Source: Gordonia mangrovi
Lineage (GTDB): Bacteria; Actinomycetota; Actinomycetes; Mycobacteriales; Mycobacteriaceae
Length of the DNA: 64,000 nucleotides
Reading direction: 5' to 3'
Assembly (NCBI RefSeq): GCF_024734075.1
Contig: NZ_CP102850.1
Location: 124,001-188,000, forward strand
Position numbers and translations under genes: made by a program. Shown here one piece after another: positions 32,765 to 41,345 of the stretch (the stretch's first letter is position 1; every line of letters starts with the position of its first letter). Below the pieces are notes generated by a model. It had not been told where the DNA came from, did no database searches, and saw only the letters and a program-made list of their open reading frames with translations.

Positions 32765-32788
32765 CGACCTGCCCTTTCGGACAGGTCG
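32765..32788 (+). terminator. Hairpin after the cutinase gene
   Basis: CGACCTGCCC pairs with GGACAGGTCG with one mismatch around a TTTC loop, 47 nt past the cutinase stop. No T-run. A plausible end of the cutinase transcript, just before a small frame with its own ribosome site. Confidence 0.4.
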
Positions 32789-32833
32789 GGCGATACTTCT
32801 CCCATCGCACACAGCGCGCGAAGGGGAGACACC

Positions 32834-32998
32834 ATGCGGGGAACCGATCACATCTGGGGCAGGCCGAAACCCACACCCGATCACTGCCGCGGCCCGCACA
32901 CCTATGGCGGTGGGTGCACATTCAACGCCGACGACCCGCACCGACCGCTCTTCCCCGAGCAGCTCCGCCCGGGCGCGAGGTATGCCAGGGCAGCGTGA
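32834..32998 (+). CDS. Possible small protein, 54 aa
   Basis: Short open frame of 54 codons with a good ribosome site (GGGGAGA, 6 nt before ATG). The product is basic and rich in Pro, Gly and His, with two Cys (PDHCRGPHTYGGGCTFN), which could bind a metal or form a disulfide. No signal peptide or membrane span. It sits between the cutinase gene and the convergent dnaG, whose stop is 34 nt away. I do not recognise a family; the ribosome site and the HCxGPHTYGGGC-like motif are the reasons for listing it. It could be spurious. Confidence 0.45.
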   Translation: MRGTDHIWGRPKPTPDHCRGPHTYGGGCTFNADDPHRPLFPEQLRPGARYARAA

Positions 32999-33032
32999 AC
33001 GTCAGGTGCGGTCGGATCAGTGGCGGTCGGAC

Positions 33033-34994
33033 TCAGCCGACCCCGGAGTCGGGGTCGACGGCTTGTTCCAGCAGGCTGCGCCGATAGGCCTCCAACGCCA
33101 CCAGATCCCCGAACACCGCGTTGTAGCCGTCCGGGTCCTCCCCCGGCGCCATCCGACGCAGACGCGACTTGATGTCGGCGATCTGGGCACCCACCCAGAC
33201 CTCCTGCAGCCGCGCCAACACACTGCTGATGTAGCGCGAGATGTTGTCTTCGGTGACCGGCATCGACTCCACCGCGAGTTCGGTGACCAGTGGACCGAGA
33301 ACGGGATCGTCGACGCCGATGTGTACCGCGTCCACCCACTCGGCGCCACCCATGCCCACCGACGTGCCGCCGAGAGTGGACATCGCCGTCCGGATCGCCG
33401 CGTAGGCGGGTTCGGTGAAACACTCCACCGGCAGCGAGTCGAACACCGTGCCCGCGATGGCGGGATACTGCAATGCGGCCTTGAGGGCTTCGCGCTGCGG
33501 CCACAGGCGCGGATCGGTCGGTAGTGGCCGCCCCGTCGGCGGTGTCGAGGCGGCCTCCGGGCGCTGTCGCCGGATCGAGGTGACCTGCGCCGAGCGCCCG
33601 GTGTTCGAGGGCGCCGTGCCGGTCGCCCGGGCATGCCGCGCACCCTCCTCACGGACACGCCCTAAGACCTGCGCCACGTCCTCCCAGCCGACCCAGCCGG
33701 CCAGCTGCCGCGCATACTCGTCGCGCAACGCGACATCCTTGATCCGCGCGACGACGGGAACCGTCTCACGCAGTGCGTGCACACGCCCTTCCGCCGTGTC
33801 GAGGTCATGACCGCCGAGCAACGCCTTGATCGCGAATTCGAACATCGGTACCCGCCGCGCCACCAGGTCACGGACCGCCGCGTCGCCACGGTCCTGTCGC
33901 AACTCGCACGGGTCCATCCCCTCGGGCGCCACGGCCACGAACGTCTGTCCGGCGATGCTCTGTTCGCCTTCGAAAGCCTTGAGTGCAGCGGCCTTTCCGG
34001 CTTCGTCGCCGTCGAACGTGTAGATGACCTCGCCCCGGAAGTACGAGTCGTCCATCATCAGTCGCCGCAACAGCGCCAGATGGTCCTCGCCGAATGCGGT
34101 CCCGCACGAGGCCACCGCGGTGGTGATCCCGGCCAGATGCATCGCCATCACGTCGGTGTAGCCCTCGACGATCACCACCTGATGCCCCTTGGCGATGTTC
34201 TTCTTCGCGTGGTCGAGACCGAACAACACCTGAGACTTCTTGTACAGCATGGTCTCCGGCGTGTTCATGTACTTGCCGAGATTGTCGTCTGCGAACAGTT
34301 TGCGCGCGCCGAAGCCGATGATGTCGCCGCCGAGATTGCGGATCGGCCACAGCAGCCGGCGATGGAAGCGGTCGATGGGGCCTTTGCGTCCCTGCTTCGA
34401 CAAGCCCGCGGCCTCGAGCTCACTGAACTCGAAGCCTTGGGACAGCAGGGTTTTGGTCATGGTGTCCCAGCCGGCCGGGGCATACCCACAGCCGAATGTC
34501 GCTGCTGCGGCGGCGTCGAAATTCCGCTCGGTCAGGTAGTCGCGCGCCGGCTGCGCCTCCGGCGACTGGAGTTGCTGTGCGTAGAACTTCTGCGCGGCGG
34601 CGTTGGCCGCCACGAGCCGTGCGCGGGTGCCACGGTCGCGGATGATCGCGGTGCCGCCGCCCTCGTAGTGGATCTGGTAACCGATGCGGTCGGCGAGTTG
34701 CTGCACGGCCTCGACGAAACTGATGTGCTCCTGCTTCTGCAAGAAGCTGTAGACGTCACCACCCTCGCCGCAGCCGAAACAGTGGAAATGTCCATGGTTC
34801 GGCCGGACATGGAACGAGGGGGTCTTCTCGTCGTGGAACGGGCACAGCCCCTTCATGCTGTCGGCGCCGGCCCGGCGCAGCGCCACGTAGTCGCCGACGA
34901 TCTCCTCGATGCGCGTCTGCTCACGGATCGCCGTGATGTCGCGATCGGGGATTCGGCCTGGCACGCCGACCAGTGTAGTGAGTGCGCGACGCAT
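33033..34994 (-). CDS. dnaG: DNA primase
   Basis: Synthesises RNA primers for chromosome replication (653 residues). The N-terminal CHC2 zinc finger is Cys51-His54-Cys72-Cys75. The TOPRIM catalytic core holds VIVEGYTDVMA and the acidic FDGDEAGKAA. The C-terminal DnaB-interacting region spans about residues 500-640. The ATG is preferred for AGGGG eight bases upstream; a GTG ten codons further in (VPGRIPDRD) gives the N-terminus typical of mycobacterial DnaG and is the main alternative. It is third in a csp-dgt-dnaG run, 20 nt after dgt; dgt next to dnaG is also the order in M. tuberculosis as I recall. Confidence 0.96.
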   Translation of the reverse strand: MRRALTTLVGVPGRIPDRDITAIREQTRIEEIVGDYVALRRAGADSMKGLCPFHDEKTPSFHVRPNHGHFHCFGCGEGGDVYSFLQKQEHISFVEAVQQLADRIGYQIHYEGGGTAIIRDRGTRARLVAANAAAQKFYAQQLQSPEAQPARDYLTERNFDAAAAATFGCGYAPAGWDTMTKTLLSQGFEFSELEAAGLSKQGRKGPIDRFHRRLLWPIRNLGGDIIGFGARKLFADDNLGKYMNTPETMLYKKSQVLFGLDHAKKNIAKGHQVVIVEGYTDVMAMHLAGITTAVASCGTAFGEDHLALLRRLMMDDSYFRGEVIYTFDGDEAGKAAALKAFEGEQSIAGQTFVAVAPEGMDPCELRQDRGDAAVRDLVARRVPMFEFAIKALLGGHDLDTAEGRVHALRETVPVVARIKDVALRDEYARQLAGWVGWEDVAQVLGRVREEGARHARATGTAPSNTGRSAQVTSIRRQRPEAASTPPTGRPLPTDPRLWPQREALKAALQYPAIAGTVFDSLPVECFTEPAYAAIRTAMSTLGGTSVGMGGAEWVDAVHIGVDDPVLGPLVTELAVESMPVTEDNISRYISSVLARLQEVWVGAQIADIKSRLRRMAPGEDPDGYNAVFGDLVALEAYRRSLLEQAVDPDSGVG

Positions 34995-35014
34995 CGCCGC
35001 ACCCCTGTTCACAC

Positions 35015-36298
35015 TCAGCCGAGGTGCGCCTGAGCTCCGGAGTTCTGCCGGTCCGAACGCTCGAGTCGACCCTCGGTCATCGACGCGATCTGGTCGACGA
35101 TGACCCGCAGGCGTGCAGCATCATCGGCGGCTTCCTGCCAGAACGGCACGAAGATCGGGTCGAGCCCACCCGGGGCGGCCGCGGTCAGCCAGTCCGCGAC
35201 CCGGTGGATGCGTTCGCGTTGACGCCGCTGGGTGGCCTTGTGGCGTTCGTTGGAGAAGATGAACCGCAGCGCGAGGGTCTTCAGGATGGCGACCTCGGCC
35301 GCCACCAGCGGCGAGACGGTGAGGTCGGCGTCGTAGCGCGACACCGAGCGGTCACCGACCATTGCACGGGTCCCGGTGATCGCCGCCGATGCGAATCGTC
35401 CGATCAGTTCGCTGGTGAGCCGTTTCAACGTGACCGCGCTGTCGAGGCTGCCGTCGTAGCCGCCCGCCGCCATCACGATGTCCATCCTGGACAGCCGCGC
35501 AGCCGCGTCGATCAGCGCACCCGCCTCGAGTCCGTCGAACTCCTTGACGCCGATGTCGGCCAGCGCCCGCTGATCGATGGGATCGGCCAGCGTGCGCAGG
35601 TCGATGCGGTCGGCGATGACCCCGTCCTCGAGATCGTGGACGGAATAGGCGACGTCGTCGGACCAGTCCATCACCTGGGCCTCGAGGCACTGCCGGCCGG
35701 CCGTCGCACCGTTGCGAATCCACTCCAGTGCCCACGCGTCGTCGTCGTAGGCGCCGAATTTCACGGCGGGTGGCCGTCTCGTCCAGGGGTACTTCAGCGT
35801 TGCATCCAGCGAGGCCCGGGTGAGGTTGAGTCCCGCACTACGACCGTGCGCGTCGAGCAACTTGGGTTCCAGGCGGGTCAGGATGCGCAGGTTCTGCGCA
35901 TTGCCCTCGAATCCACCAATCTCGGCCGCGACCTCGTTGAGCGCTCGTTCCCCGTTGTGCCCGTACGGAGGATGCCCGATGTCGTGGGCGAGGCCGGCCA
36001 GTTCCGCCAGGTCCGGTTCACACCCCAGCCCGATCGCTATTCCACGGCCGATCTGACCGACCTCGAGCGAGTGGGTGAGTCTGGTGCGCGGGGTGTCACC
36101 TTCCCGCGGGCCAACGACCTGTGTCTTGTCGGCGAGGCGACGCAGCGCAGCCGAGTGCAGCACGCGTGCCCGATCCCGCGCGAAGTCGCTGCGGTGATCG
36201 GTCCGGGTCCCGGGCAGACTTGCGACCTTCGGGGCCTCGGGCACGAACCGCTCGACGGCCTCGTCACCGTACTCGGCCGTCGGGGGAATGGCGGACAT
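35015..36298 (-). CDS. dgt: Deoxyguanosinetriphosphate triphosphohydrolase-like protein
   Basis: HD-domain dNTPase of 427 residues that releases tripolyphosphate from dGTP or other dNTPs and so adjusts nucleotide pools for replication. The metal-binding HD motifs are THSLEV and [13 protein letters not shown]; the segment [18 protein letters not shown] is typical of the type 2 dGTPase-like family. An Asp completing the HD site lies in [18 protein letters not shown] start chosen; an in-frame TTG six codons upstream exists. It is placed directly before dnaG and 10 nt after the cold-shock gene, consistent with one replication-linked transcript. Confidence 0.93.
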   Translation of the reverse strand: MSAIPPTAEYGDEAVERFVPEAPKVASLPGTRTDHRSDFARDRARVLHSAALRRLADKTQVVGPREGDTPRTRLTHSLEVGQIGRGIAIGLGCEPDLAELAGLAHDIGHPPYGHNGERALNEVAAEIGGFEGNAQNLRILTRLEPKLLDAHGRSAGLNLTRASLDATLKYPWTRRPPAVKFGAYDDDAWALEWIRNGATAGRQCLEAQVMDWSDDVAYSVHDLEDGVIADRIDLRTLADPIDQRALADIGVKEFDGLEAGALIDAAARLSRMDIVMAAGGYDGSLDSAVTLKRLTSELIGRFASAAITGTRAMVGDRSVSRYDADLTVSPLVAAEVAILKTLALRFIFSNERHKATQRRQRERIHRVADWLTAAAPGGLDPIFVPFWQEAADDAARLRVIVDQIASMTEGRLERSDRQNSGAQAHLG

Positions 36299-36308
36299 GC
36301 TGGTGGAG

Positions 36309-36761
36309 CTAGTCAAGCACCCAGCCTCGGGCGACCGCGAAATCGGTGATGCGCTGGCGGATCGCCACGATCTGTCCGGCGGTCAGGTCGTCCGAGGAAT
36401 CGAGCAGCAACTCGGTGATCTCCTCGGTGAACGCCGACGCGTCGAGTGAGCCCGAGCCGCGCGGGCGTCGCGGACGATCGCCGCCGTGTGAGCGGCCGTG
36501 ATCGTGCCCGTCGCGTCGATGCGGACGGCCGGCCGGTGCCTCGTCGGCGGGAGCAGCCTCGGTCACCGCCACGTTGACCGCCTTGGAACCCCGGTCGGTC
36601 TCCTCGACGTCGAACTCCACCTTGGCGCCCGGCTTCAGGGCATTCTCGTCGATGTCGATGTCGTTGATGTGCAGGAAGACGTCGGCGCCGCCCGACTCCG
36701 GTGCGAGGAACCCGAATCCCCGATTTGCGTCGTAGTGCACGACCTTGCCACTGACGGTCAC
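36309..36761 (-). CDS. Cold-shock domain protein with C-terminal extension
   Basis: RNA/DNA-binding protein of 150 residues. Residues 1-66 form a cold-shock domain with both RNP motifs (RGFGFLAP and DVFLHIND). A His/Arg/Gly-rich linker follows ([16 protein letters not shown], about residues 75-100), then a helical C-terminal segment of about 45 residues ([28 protein letters not shown]). Standard Csp proteins stop at about 67 residues, while mycobacteria have a longer type like this. GTG start ([11 protein letters not shown]) is set by GAGGAG 11 nt upstream. Heads the dgt-dnaG run. Probably an RNA chaperone; the His-rich linker could bind metal. Confidence 0.88.
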   Translation of the reverse strand: MTVSGKVVHYDANRGFGFLAPESGGADVFLHINDIDIDENALKPGAKVEFDVEETDRGSKAVNVAVTEAAPADEAPAGRPHRRDGHDHGRSHGGDRPRRPRGSGSLDASAFTEEITELLLDSSDDLTAGQIVAIRQRITDFAVARGWVLD

Positions 36762-36875
36762 CGCTTCACTCGCTCTCCTCGCCGCACCACCCTCCGGACC
36801 CCATGCCCGGGCGTGCGACGACAACTCCACTCACAACTATGACAGATATCCGCAGGTCGCACTGGACGCGGGCCT

Positions 36876-36928
36876 TTCGTGACGACCCCACCCTGATCCC
36901 GCAGCAGCGAGCTTGCGAGCGTCACGAA
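36876..36928 (-). terminator. Possible terminator after glyS
   Basis: TTCGTGACG pairs perfectly with CGTCACGAA across a 35-nt loop, beginning 3 nt past the glyS stop on the minus strand. The long loop makes it a weak call, but it is the only inverted repeat in the glyS-csp gap. Confidence 0.35.
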
Positions 36929-36931
36929 GGG

Positions 36932-38335
36932 TCAGGAACCGAGCAGCTTGCCGCCGAGGTACTCCACGACCTTGTCCAGCGCGACCCGCTCCTGGCTCAT
37001 GGTGTCGCGCTCACGCACGGTCACCGCCTGGTCGTCGAGGGTGTCGAAGTCCACCGTGACGCAGAACGGCGTGCCGATCTCGTCCTGGCGCCGATATCGC
37101 TTGCCGATTCCCTGTGCGTCGTCGAACTCGACGTTCCAGTGCTTGCGCAGTTCGGCGGCGAGGTCTTTGGCCTTCGGCGACAGCTTCTCGTTGCGCGACA
37201 GCGGGAGCACCGCCACCTTCACCGGGGCCAGGCGGCGGTCGAGCTTCAGCACCGTGCGACTGTCGGTACCGCCCTTGGCGTTGGGCACCTCTTCCTCGGT
37301 GTAGGCGTCGCAGAGGAACGCCATCAGCGAGCGGGTCAGACCCGCGGCCGGCTCGATGACGTACGGGGTGTAGCGCTCGCCGGAGGCCTGGTCGTAGAAC
37401 GACAGGTCTTCGCCCGAATGCTCGCTGTGGGTTGTCAGGTCGAAGTCGGTGCGGTTGGCGACGCCTTCGAGCTCACCCCACGGGTTGCCGGAGAAACCGA
37501 ACTTGTACTCGACGTCGACGGTGCGCTTCGAGTAGTGCGAGAGCTTGTCTTTGGGGTGCTCGAACAAGCGGAGGTTCTCCGGGTCGATACCCAGATCGAC
37601 GTACCAGTTGAACCGGTGGTCGATCCAGTACTGATGCCAGTCTTCGTCCTCGCCGGGCTTGACGAAGAACTCCATCTCCATCTGTTCGAACTCCCGGGTG
37701 CGGAAGATGAAGTTGCCCGGGGTGATCTCGTTGCGGAAGCTCTTGCCGATCTGGGCGATACCGAACGGCGGCTTCTTGCGCGCGGTGGTCATGACGTTCT
37801 TGAAGTTGACGAAGATGCCCTGCGCCGTCTCCGGTCGCAGGTAGTGCAGGCCTTCTTCGTCGTCCACCGGGCCGAGGAACGTCTTGAGCAGGCCGCTGAA
37901 CGCACGCGGCTCGGTCCACTTGCCCGGCTGACCGGTGTCGGGATCGTTGATGTCGGCCAGGCCGTTCGCCGGCGGGTGACCGTGCTTGAGTTCGTAGGCC
38001 TCGATCAGGTGGTCGGCGCGGAAGCGCTTGTGGGTGTGCAACGACTCGACGAGCGGGTCGGTGAACACCTCGACGTGCCCGGAGGCCTCCCAGACCTGCC
38101 GGGGCAGGATCACCGAGGAGTCCAGACCCACCACGTCCTCGCGGCTTGTGACCATGGTGCGCCACCACTGACGCTTGATGTTGTCCTTGATCTCGACACC
38201 GAGCGGACCGTAGTCCCAGGCCGAGCGGGTACCGCCGTAGATCTCACCGCAGGGGTAGACAAGGCCTCGACGCTTGGCGAGGTTGACGACGGCTTCGACC
38301 CTGCTCGGTTCGTTACGGTTGGACTGGGCGGCCAC
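36932..38335 (-). CDS. glyS: Glycyl-tRNA synthetase (alpha2 type)
   Basis: Class II aminoacyl-tRNA synthetase charging tRNA-Gly (467 residues), of the eukaryote-like homodimeric form. Motif 1 region [25 protein letters not shown] opens the core; motif 2 is [25 protein letters not shown] and motif 3 [10 protein letters not shown]. The C-terminal anticodon-binding domain starts about residue 360 ([12 protein letters not shown]). GTG start is placed where GGAGAT lies nine bases upstream; in-frame codons upstream add 30 unrelated residues. Divergent from smtB-zur, the arrangement seen in mycobacteria. I see no T-box leader. Confidence 0.96.
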   Translation of the reverse strand: MAAQSNRNEPSRVEAVVNLAKRRGLVYPCGEIYGGTRSAWDYGPLGVEIKDNIKRQWWRTMVTSREDVVGLDSSVILPRQVWEASGHVEVFTDPLVESLHTHKRFRADHLIEAYELKHGHPPANGLADINDPDTGQPGKWTEPRAFSGLLKTFLGPVDDEEGLHYLRPETAQGIFVNFKNVMTTARKKPPFGIAQIGKSFRNEITPGNFIFRTREFEQMEMEFFVKPGEDEDWHQYWIDHRFNWYVDLGIDPENLRLFEHPKDKLSHYSKRTVDVEYKFGFSGNPWGELEGVANRTDFDLTTHSEHSGEDLSFYDQASGERYTPYVIEPAAGLTRSLMAFLCDAYTEEEVPNAKGGTDSRTVLKLDRRLAPVKVAVLPLSRNEKLSPKAKDLAAELRKHWNVEFDDAQGIGKRYRRQDEIGTPFCVTVDFDTLDDQAVTVRERDTMSQERVALDKVVEYLGGKLLGS

Positions 38336-38505
38336 GGTTAACTGATCTCCAACGACTCGGTGTTCTCGGATGACGCCACCGTCGCGCACCATGTCAGCGG
38401 AGCACCATGTCGAAACGGCAGCCATTACAGGGTAGCCACACCACTATCCGATGACGGAATCCACTCCACCGCCAAATGAAAACCACTTCCTTTAGGATGG
38501 GTGTG

Positions 38506-38883
38506 ATGGGCTCACCAGAACGAGATTGCGCCGCCGGCGCCGACGCGCATGTCGCGGGACCGGCGGAATATGAGGCGGCCAGCGACCTGTTGCGTGCACT
38601 TGCCTCACCCACCCGCGTCGCGATCGTGCTGCGGCTTCAGGATCGTCCGCAATGTGTGCACGAGGTGGTGGGCGCGCTGTCGTTGAGCCAGCCGCTGGTC
38701 AGCCAGCACCTGCGGGTACTCAAGGACGCCGGTGTGGTCCGCGGCAATCGCAGCGGCCGCGAGATCATCTACGAGCTGGTCGACCACCACCTCGCCCACA
38801 TCGTGACCGACGCGCTCACCCACGCGATGGAACCGCGACGGGCTGCCGAACCCGCTCGGGGCGATGGCGAGGTGTCGCGGTGA
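38506..38883 (+). CDS. smtB: ArsR/SmtB-family metal-sensing repressor
   Basis: Zinc-responsive ArsR-family repressor (125 residues). The winged HTH is at about residues 30-90 (LSLSQPLVSQHLRVLKDAGVV). The alpha5 metal site is visible in DHHLAHIVTDALTHAM, with Asp and three His spaced as in SmtB/CzrA-type zinc sensors. ATG start chosen because AGGA lies eight bases upstream; two other in-frame ATGs are 3 and 10 codons earlier. Its stop overlaps the zur start (GTGA), so both zinc regulators are made from one mRNA. In mycobacteria SmtB represses this operon until zinc is abundant, and Zur then shuts uptake genes; that logic is inferred here. Confidence 0.93.
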   Translation: MGSPERDCAAGADAHVAGPAEYEAASDLLRALASPTRVAIVLRLQDRPQCVHEVVGALSLSQPLVSQHLRVLKDAGVVRGNRSGREIIYELVDHHLAHIVTDALTHAMEPRRAAEPARGDGEVSR

Positions 38884-39296
38884 CCGCGCGCACCGACCGT
38901 CCGGTCACCGGTGTGCGGTCGACCCGCCAGCGCGCGGCGATCGCCGACGCCCTGGCCGCCGGCGACGACTTCGTCTCCGCACAGGAACTGCACGAGCAGC
39001 TCAAAGCGCGCGGCGAATCGATCGGGCTGACCACCGTCTATCGCAATCTGCAGGCGCTCAGTCAGGCGGGACAGATCGACGTGCTCTGGGACGGTTCCGG
39101 CGAGATGCGCTACCGCCACTGCTCGTCGGGACACCACCACCACCTGGTGTGCCGCCGCTGCGGCACCACCGTCGAGGTGCAGGCCGAACCCGTCGAGAAG
39201 TGGGCAGCCACAGTGGCCGCCCGGCACGGGTTCACCGAGATCAACCACACCGTGGAGGTGTTCGGCTACTGCGCGGACTGCCAGCGGTCACGCTGA
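38880..39296 (+). CDS. zur: Zinc uptake regulator Zur (FurB)
   Basis: Fur-family repressor of 138 residues controlling zinc acquisition. The winged HTH covers residues 10-80 (STRQRAAIADAL, IGLTTVYRNLQALSQAGQID). The regulatory metal site is in HCSSGHHHHLVCRRCG, and the structural zinc is held by CRRC and the C-terminal CADC. These pairs and the SGHHHH run identify the Zur branch over iron Fur. GTG start overlaps the smtB stop by four bases. The 3' end overlaps the convergent hypothetical gene by 9 bp. Confidence 0.95.
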   Translation: MTARTDRPVTGVRSTRQRAAIADALAAGDDFVSAQELHEQLKARGESIGLTTVYRNLQALSQAGQIDVLWDGSGEMRYRHCSSGHHHHLVCRRCGTTVEVQAEPVEKWAATVAARHGFTEINHTVEVFGYCADCQRSR

Positions 39297-39698
39297 GAGC
39301 TGCTGTGCCGCATCCGCTCCCGCCGACAACACCATGTGCAACACGGTCAGCAACGGCATGTCGTCGAGCGATCCGGCCGGGAACGTGTAGTACTGCAGCA
39401 CATCGGTGGTCACCCCTTCGGGATCCGAACGGCGCAGGGCGCCGAAACTCAGCTGCGCGTCGCACGATTCCACGTCGTCACGCAGCGCATCGGTGTTCGG
39501 CAGGTCGAGCGCGACGAGTTGGGTCACGGTGAGAACTTCGAGACCGGCGGCCAGTTCCAACGCCCTGATCGATGCGCGAGTGGAACCCACCTGCACCACA
39601 ACCGACTCGGTGTCGACGGTCACGACCTCGCCGAATTCCGCGACCAGGGTGGCGACCCGGGACGGCCATCCCGGTCGCTTCGCAGCCACCTCCGTCAT
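39288..39698 (-). CDS. Conserved hypothetical between zur and uppS
   Basis: A 136-residue cytosolic protein without recognised catalytic motifs. Predicted alternating strands at residues 20-60 ([20 protein letters not shown]) followed by helices; the C-terminal half contains [30 protein letters not shown] gene of similar size lies in the same place, between zur and uppS, in M. tuberculosis as I remember, so it is a real conserved gene. ATG overlaps the uppS stop by four bases, indicating translational coupling. Function unknown. Confidence 0.85.
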   Translation of the reverse strand: MTEVAAKRPGWPSRVATLVAEFGEVVTVDTESVVVQVGSTRASIRALELAAGLEVLTVTQLVALDLPNTDALRDDVESCDAQLSFGALRRSDPEGVTTDVLQYYTFPAGSLDDMPLLTVLHMVLSAGADAAQQLSA

Positions 39699-40525
39699 GT
39701 CGGCATCACCCCGCCGAAACGCCGGTCCCGCTTCGCATACTCGACACAGGCCGCCCACAGGTCGCGGCGATCGAAATCGGGAAACAGCTTGTCCTGATAC
39801 ACCATCTCGGCGTAGGCGGATTGCCACAGCAGGAAGTTGGACGTCCGCTTCTCCCCCGACGGCCGCAGAAACAGATCGACGTCGGGCATGTCGGGTTCGT
39901 CGAGGTAGCGGGCGAACGACGACTCGGTGATGCGTTCGGGGTCGATCTCGCCAGCCGCCGCTCGCCGGGCGATCTCCTTGGCCGCGTCGGCGATCTCGGC
40001 CCGGCCACCGTAGTTGACGCACATGGTCAGTGTCATGACCGTGTTGTCCCGGGTCATCTCCTCGGCGACCTCGAGCTCACGGATCACGCTGCGCCACAGC
40101 CGCGGTCGGCGCCCCGCCCAGCGCACCCGTACGCCCATCTCGTTCATCTCGTCACGCCGACGACGGATCACGTCCCGATTGAAGCCCATCAGGAACCGAA
40201 CCTCTTCGGGGCTGCGCGACCAGTTCTCGGTGGAGAACGCATACGCCGATAGCCAGGACACCCCGAGTTCGATGCACCCGCACACGGTGTCCATGAGCAC
40301 GGCCTCGCCACGCTTGTGCCCTTCGGTACGGGGCAGGCCACGATCCTGCGCCCACCGACCGTTGCCGTCCATCACCAGGGCGACGTGTTTCGGGATCAGC
40401 TCCGACGGCAGTGCGGGTGGCGTCGCCCCGCTGGGGTGCGGGTCCGGTGGTCGGACCTCGGCGTCGGCCGATCTGGGGGCAGCCGGTCGGACCTTCCCGG
40501 ATCGCGAACCGGGTCGTAACGCCAT
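39695..40525 (-). CDS. uppS: Cis-prenyl diphosphate synthase (decaprenyl/undecaprenyl)
   Basis: Makes the long polyprenyl diphosphate lipid carrier for peptidoglycan, arabinogalactan and mannan assembly (276 residues). The cis-prenyltransferase motifs are [13 protein letters not shown] (catalytic Asp of the DGNGRWA loop), [13 protein letters not shown], and [24 protein letters not shown], followed by the C-terminal acidic [18 protein letters not shown]. In mycobacteria this gene encodes the decaprenyl diphosphate synthase. The ATG is chosen for AGGAG seven bases upstream. The first 45 residues are a Pro/Arg-rich extension. Between recO (13-nt gap) and the coupled hypothetical gene. Confidence 0.95.
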   Translation of the reverse strand: MALRPGSRSGKVRPAAPRSADAEVRPPDPHPSGATPPALPSELIPKHVALVMDGNGRWAQDRGLPRTEGHKRGEAVLMDTVCGCIELGVSWLSAYAFSTENWSRSPEEVRFLMGFNRDVIRRRRDEMNEMGVRVRWAGRRPRLWRSVIRELEVAEEMTRDNTVMTLTMCVNYGGRAEIADAAKEIARRAAAGEIDPERITESSFARYLDEPDMPDVDLFLRPSGEKRTSNFLLWQSAYAEMVYQDKLFPDFDRRDLWAACVEYAKRDRRFGGVMPT

Positions 40526-40538
40526 CGCCCGTCTCCTC

Positions 40539-41297
40539 TCACGCGGTGTCCACCAGCCTATGGGGTGCTTCACGTTCGATGAGGGGCAGGGTTCGCAACT
40601 GCCGTTCCAGATGCCACTGCAGATGCGCCGCGGTCAGCCCGCTGGCCTGCCGCTGCAACGAGGAGCTGACGTCCACGGTGTGCTCCCATTCGCCACGGAA
40701 GAGCGCGTCCATCAGATCCAGCACGCCCGGCGACGGTGTGGCCGAGCCCGGCGGCCGGCAGTGGATACAGACCGCACCGCCGGCCGCCACGTGGAACGCG
40801 CGGTGCGGTCCCGGCTGCGCACAGCGGGCGCAGACGTCGAGGGTGGGCATCCATCCCGCGCAGTGCATGGCCCGCAACAGGTAGGCATCGAGGATGAGTT
40901 CGTTGGGCCGCCGATGTTCGGCCAGCGCGTGGAGCGCACCGACGGTCAGCCGGTGCAGTTGCGCGGCCGGCGCACGTTCCTCACCGGCGAGCCGCTCCGC
41001 GGTCTCCAGTACCGCACATGCGGTGGTGTAGCGGCTGTAATCGGCGACCAGCGCATCGGCGAACGCGTGCAGGGTGTGCACCTGGGTGACCACGTCCAGA
41101 GAGCGCCCCGGATACAGGTGCACATCGACGTGGGCGAAGGGTTCGAGCCGGGCGCCGAATTTGGATCGGGTACGTCGCACACCTTTGGCGACCGCACGGA
41201 CCAGGCCGTGCTCCTGGGTGAGCAACGTGATGATGCGGTCGGCCTCTCCCAGCTTGTGCTGGCGCAGCACGACGGCTTCATCCCGATAGAACCTCAC
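40539..41297 (-). CDS. recO: DNA repair protein RecO
   Basis: Recombination mediator that helps RecR/RecF load RecA on SSB-coated gaps (252 residues). The N-terminal OB fold is evident in [24 protein letters not shown]. The helical zinc-binding domain has CARC at about residue 155 and CIHC at about 175, completing a four-Cys site. The ending [14 protein letters not shown] is characteristic of actinobacterial RecO. GTG start. Same strand order era...recO-uppS as in mycobacteria, although here a DUF3533 gene separates era from recO. Confidence 0.95.
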   Translation of the reverse strand: MRFYRDEAVVLRQHKLGEADRIITLLTQEHGLVRAVAKGVRRTRSKFGARLEPFAHVDVHLYPGRSLDVVTQVHTLHAFADALVADYSRYTTACAVLETAERLAGEERAPAAQLHRLTVGALHALAEHRRPNELILDAYLLRAMHCAGWMPTLDVCARCAQPGPHRAFHVAAGGAVCIHCRPPGSATPSPGVLDLMDALFRGEWEHTVDVSSSLQRQASGLTAAHLQWHLERQLRTLPLIEREAPHRLVDTA

Positions 41298-41345
41298 CCA
41301 TTCATTCTTCCACCGCGCACCGACGGTGACCGCCGCGACATGCGC

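Noticed and set aside
38336..38475. T-box or glycine riboswitch before glyS
   Set aside because: The 140-nt divergent spacer shows no T-box consensus, specifier hairpin or glycine-riboswitch core, and much of it belongs to the smtB promoter.
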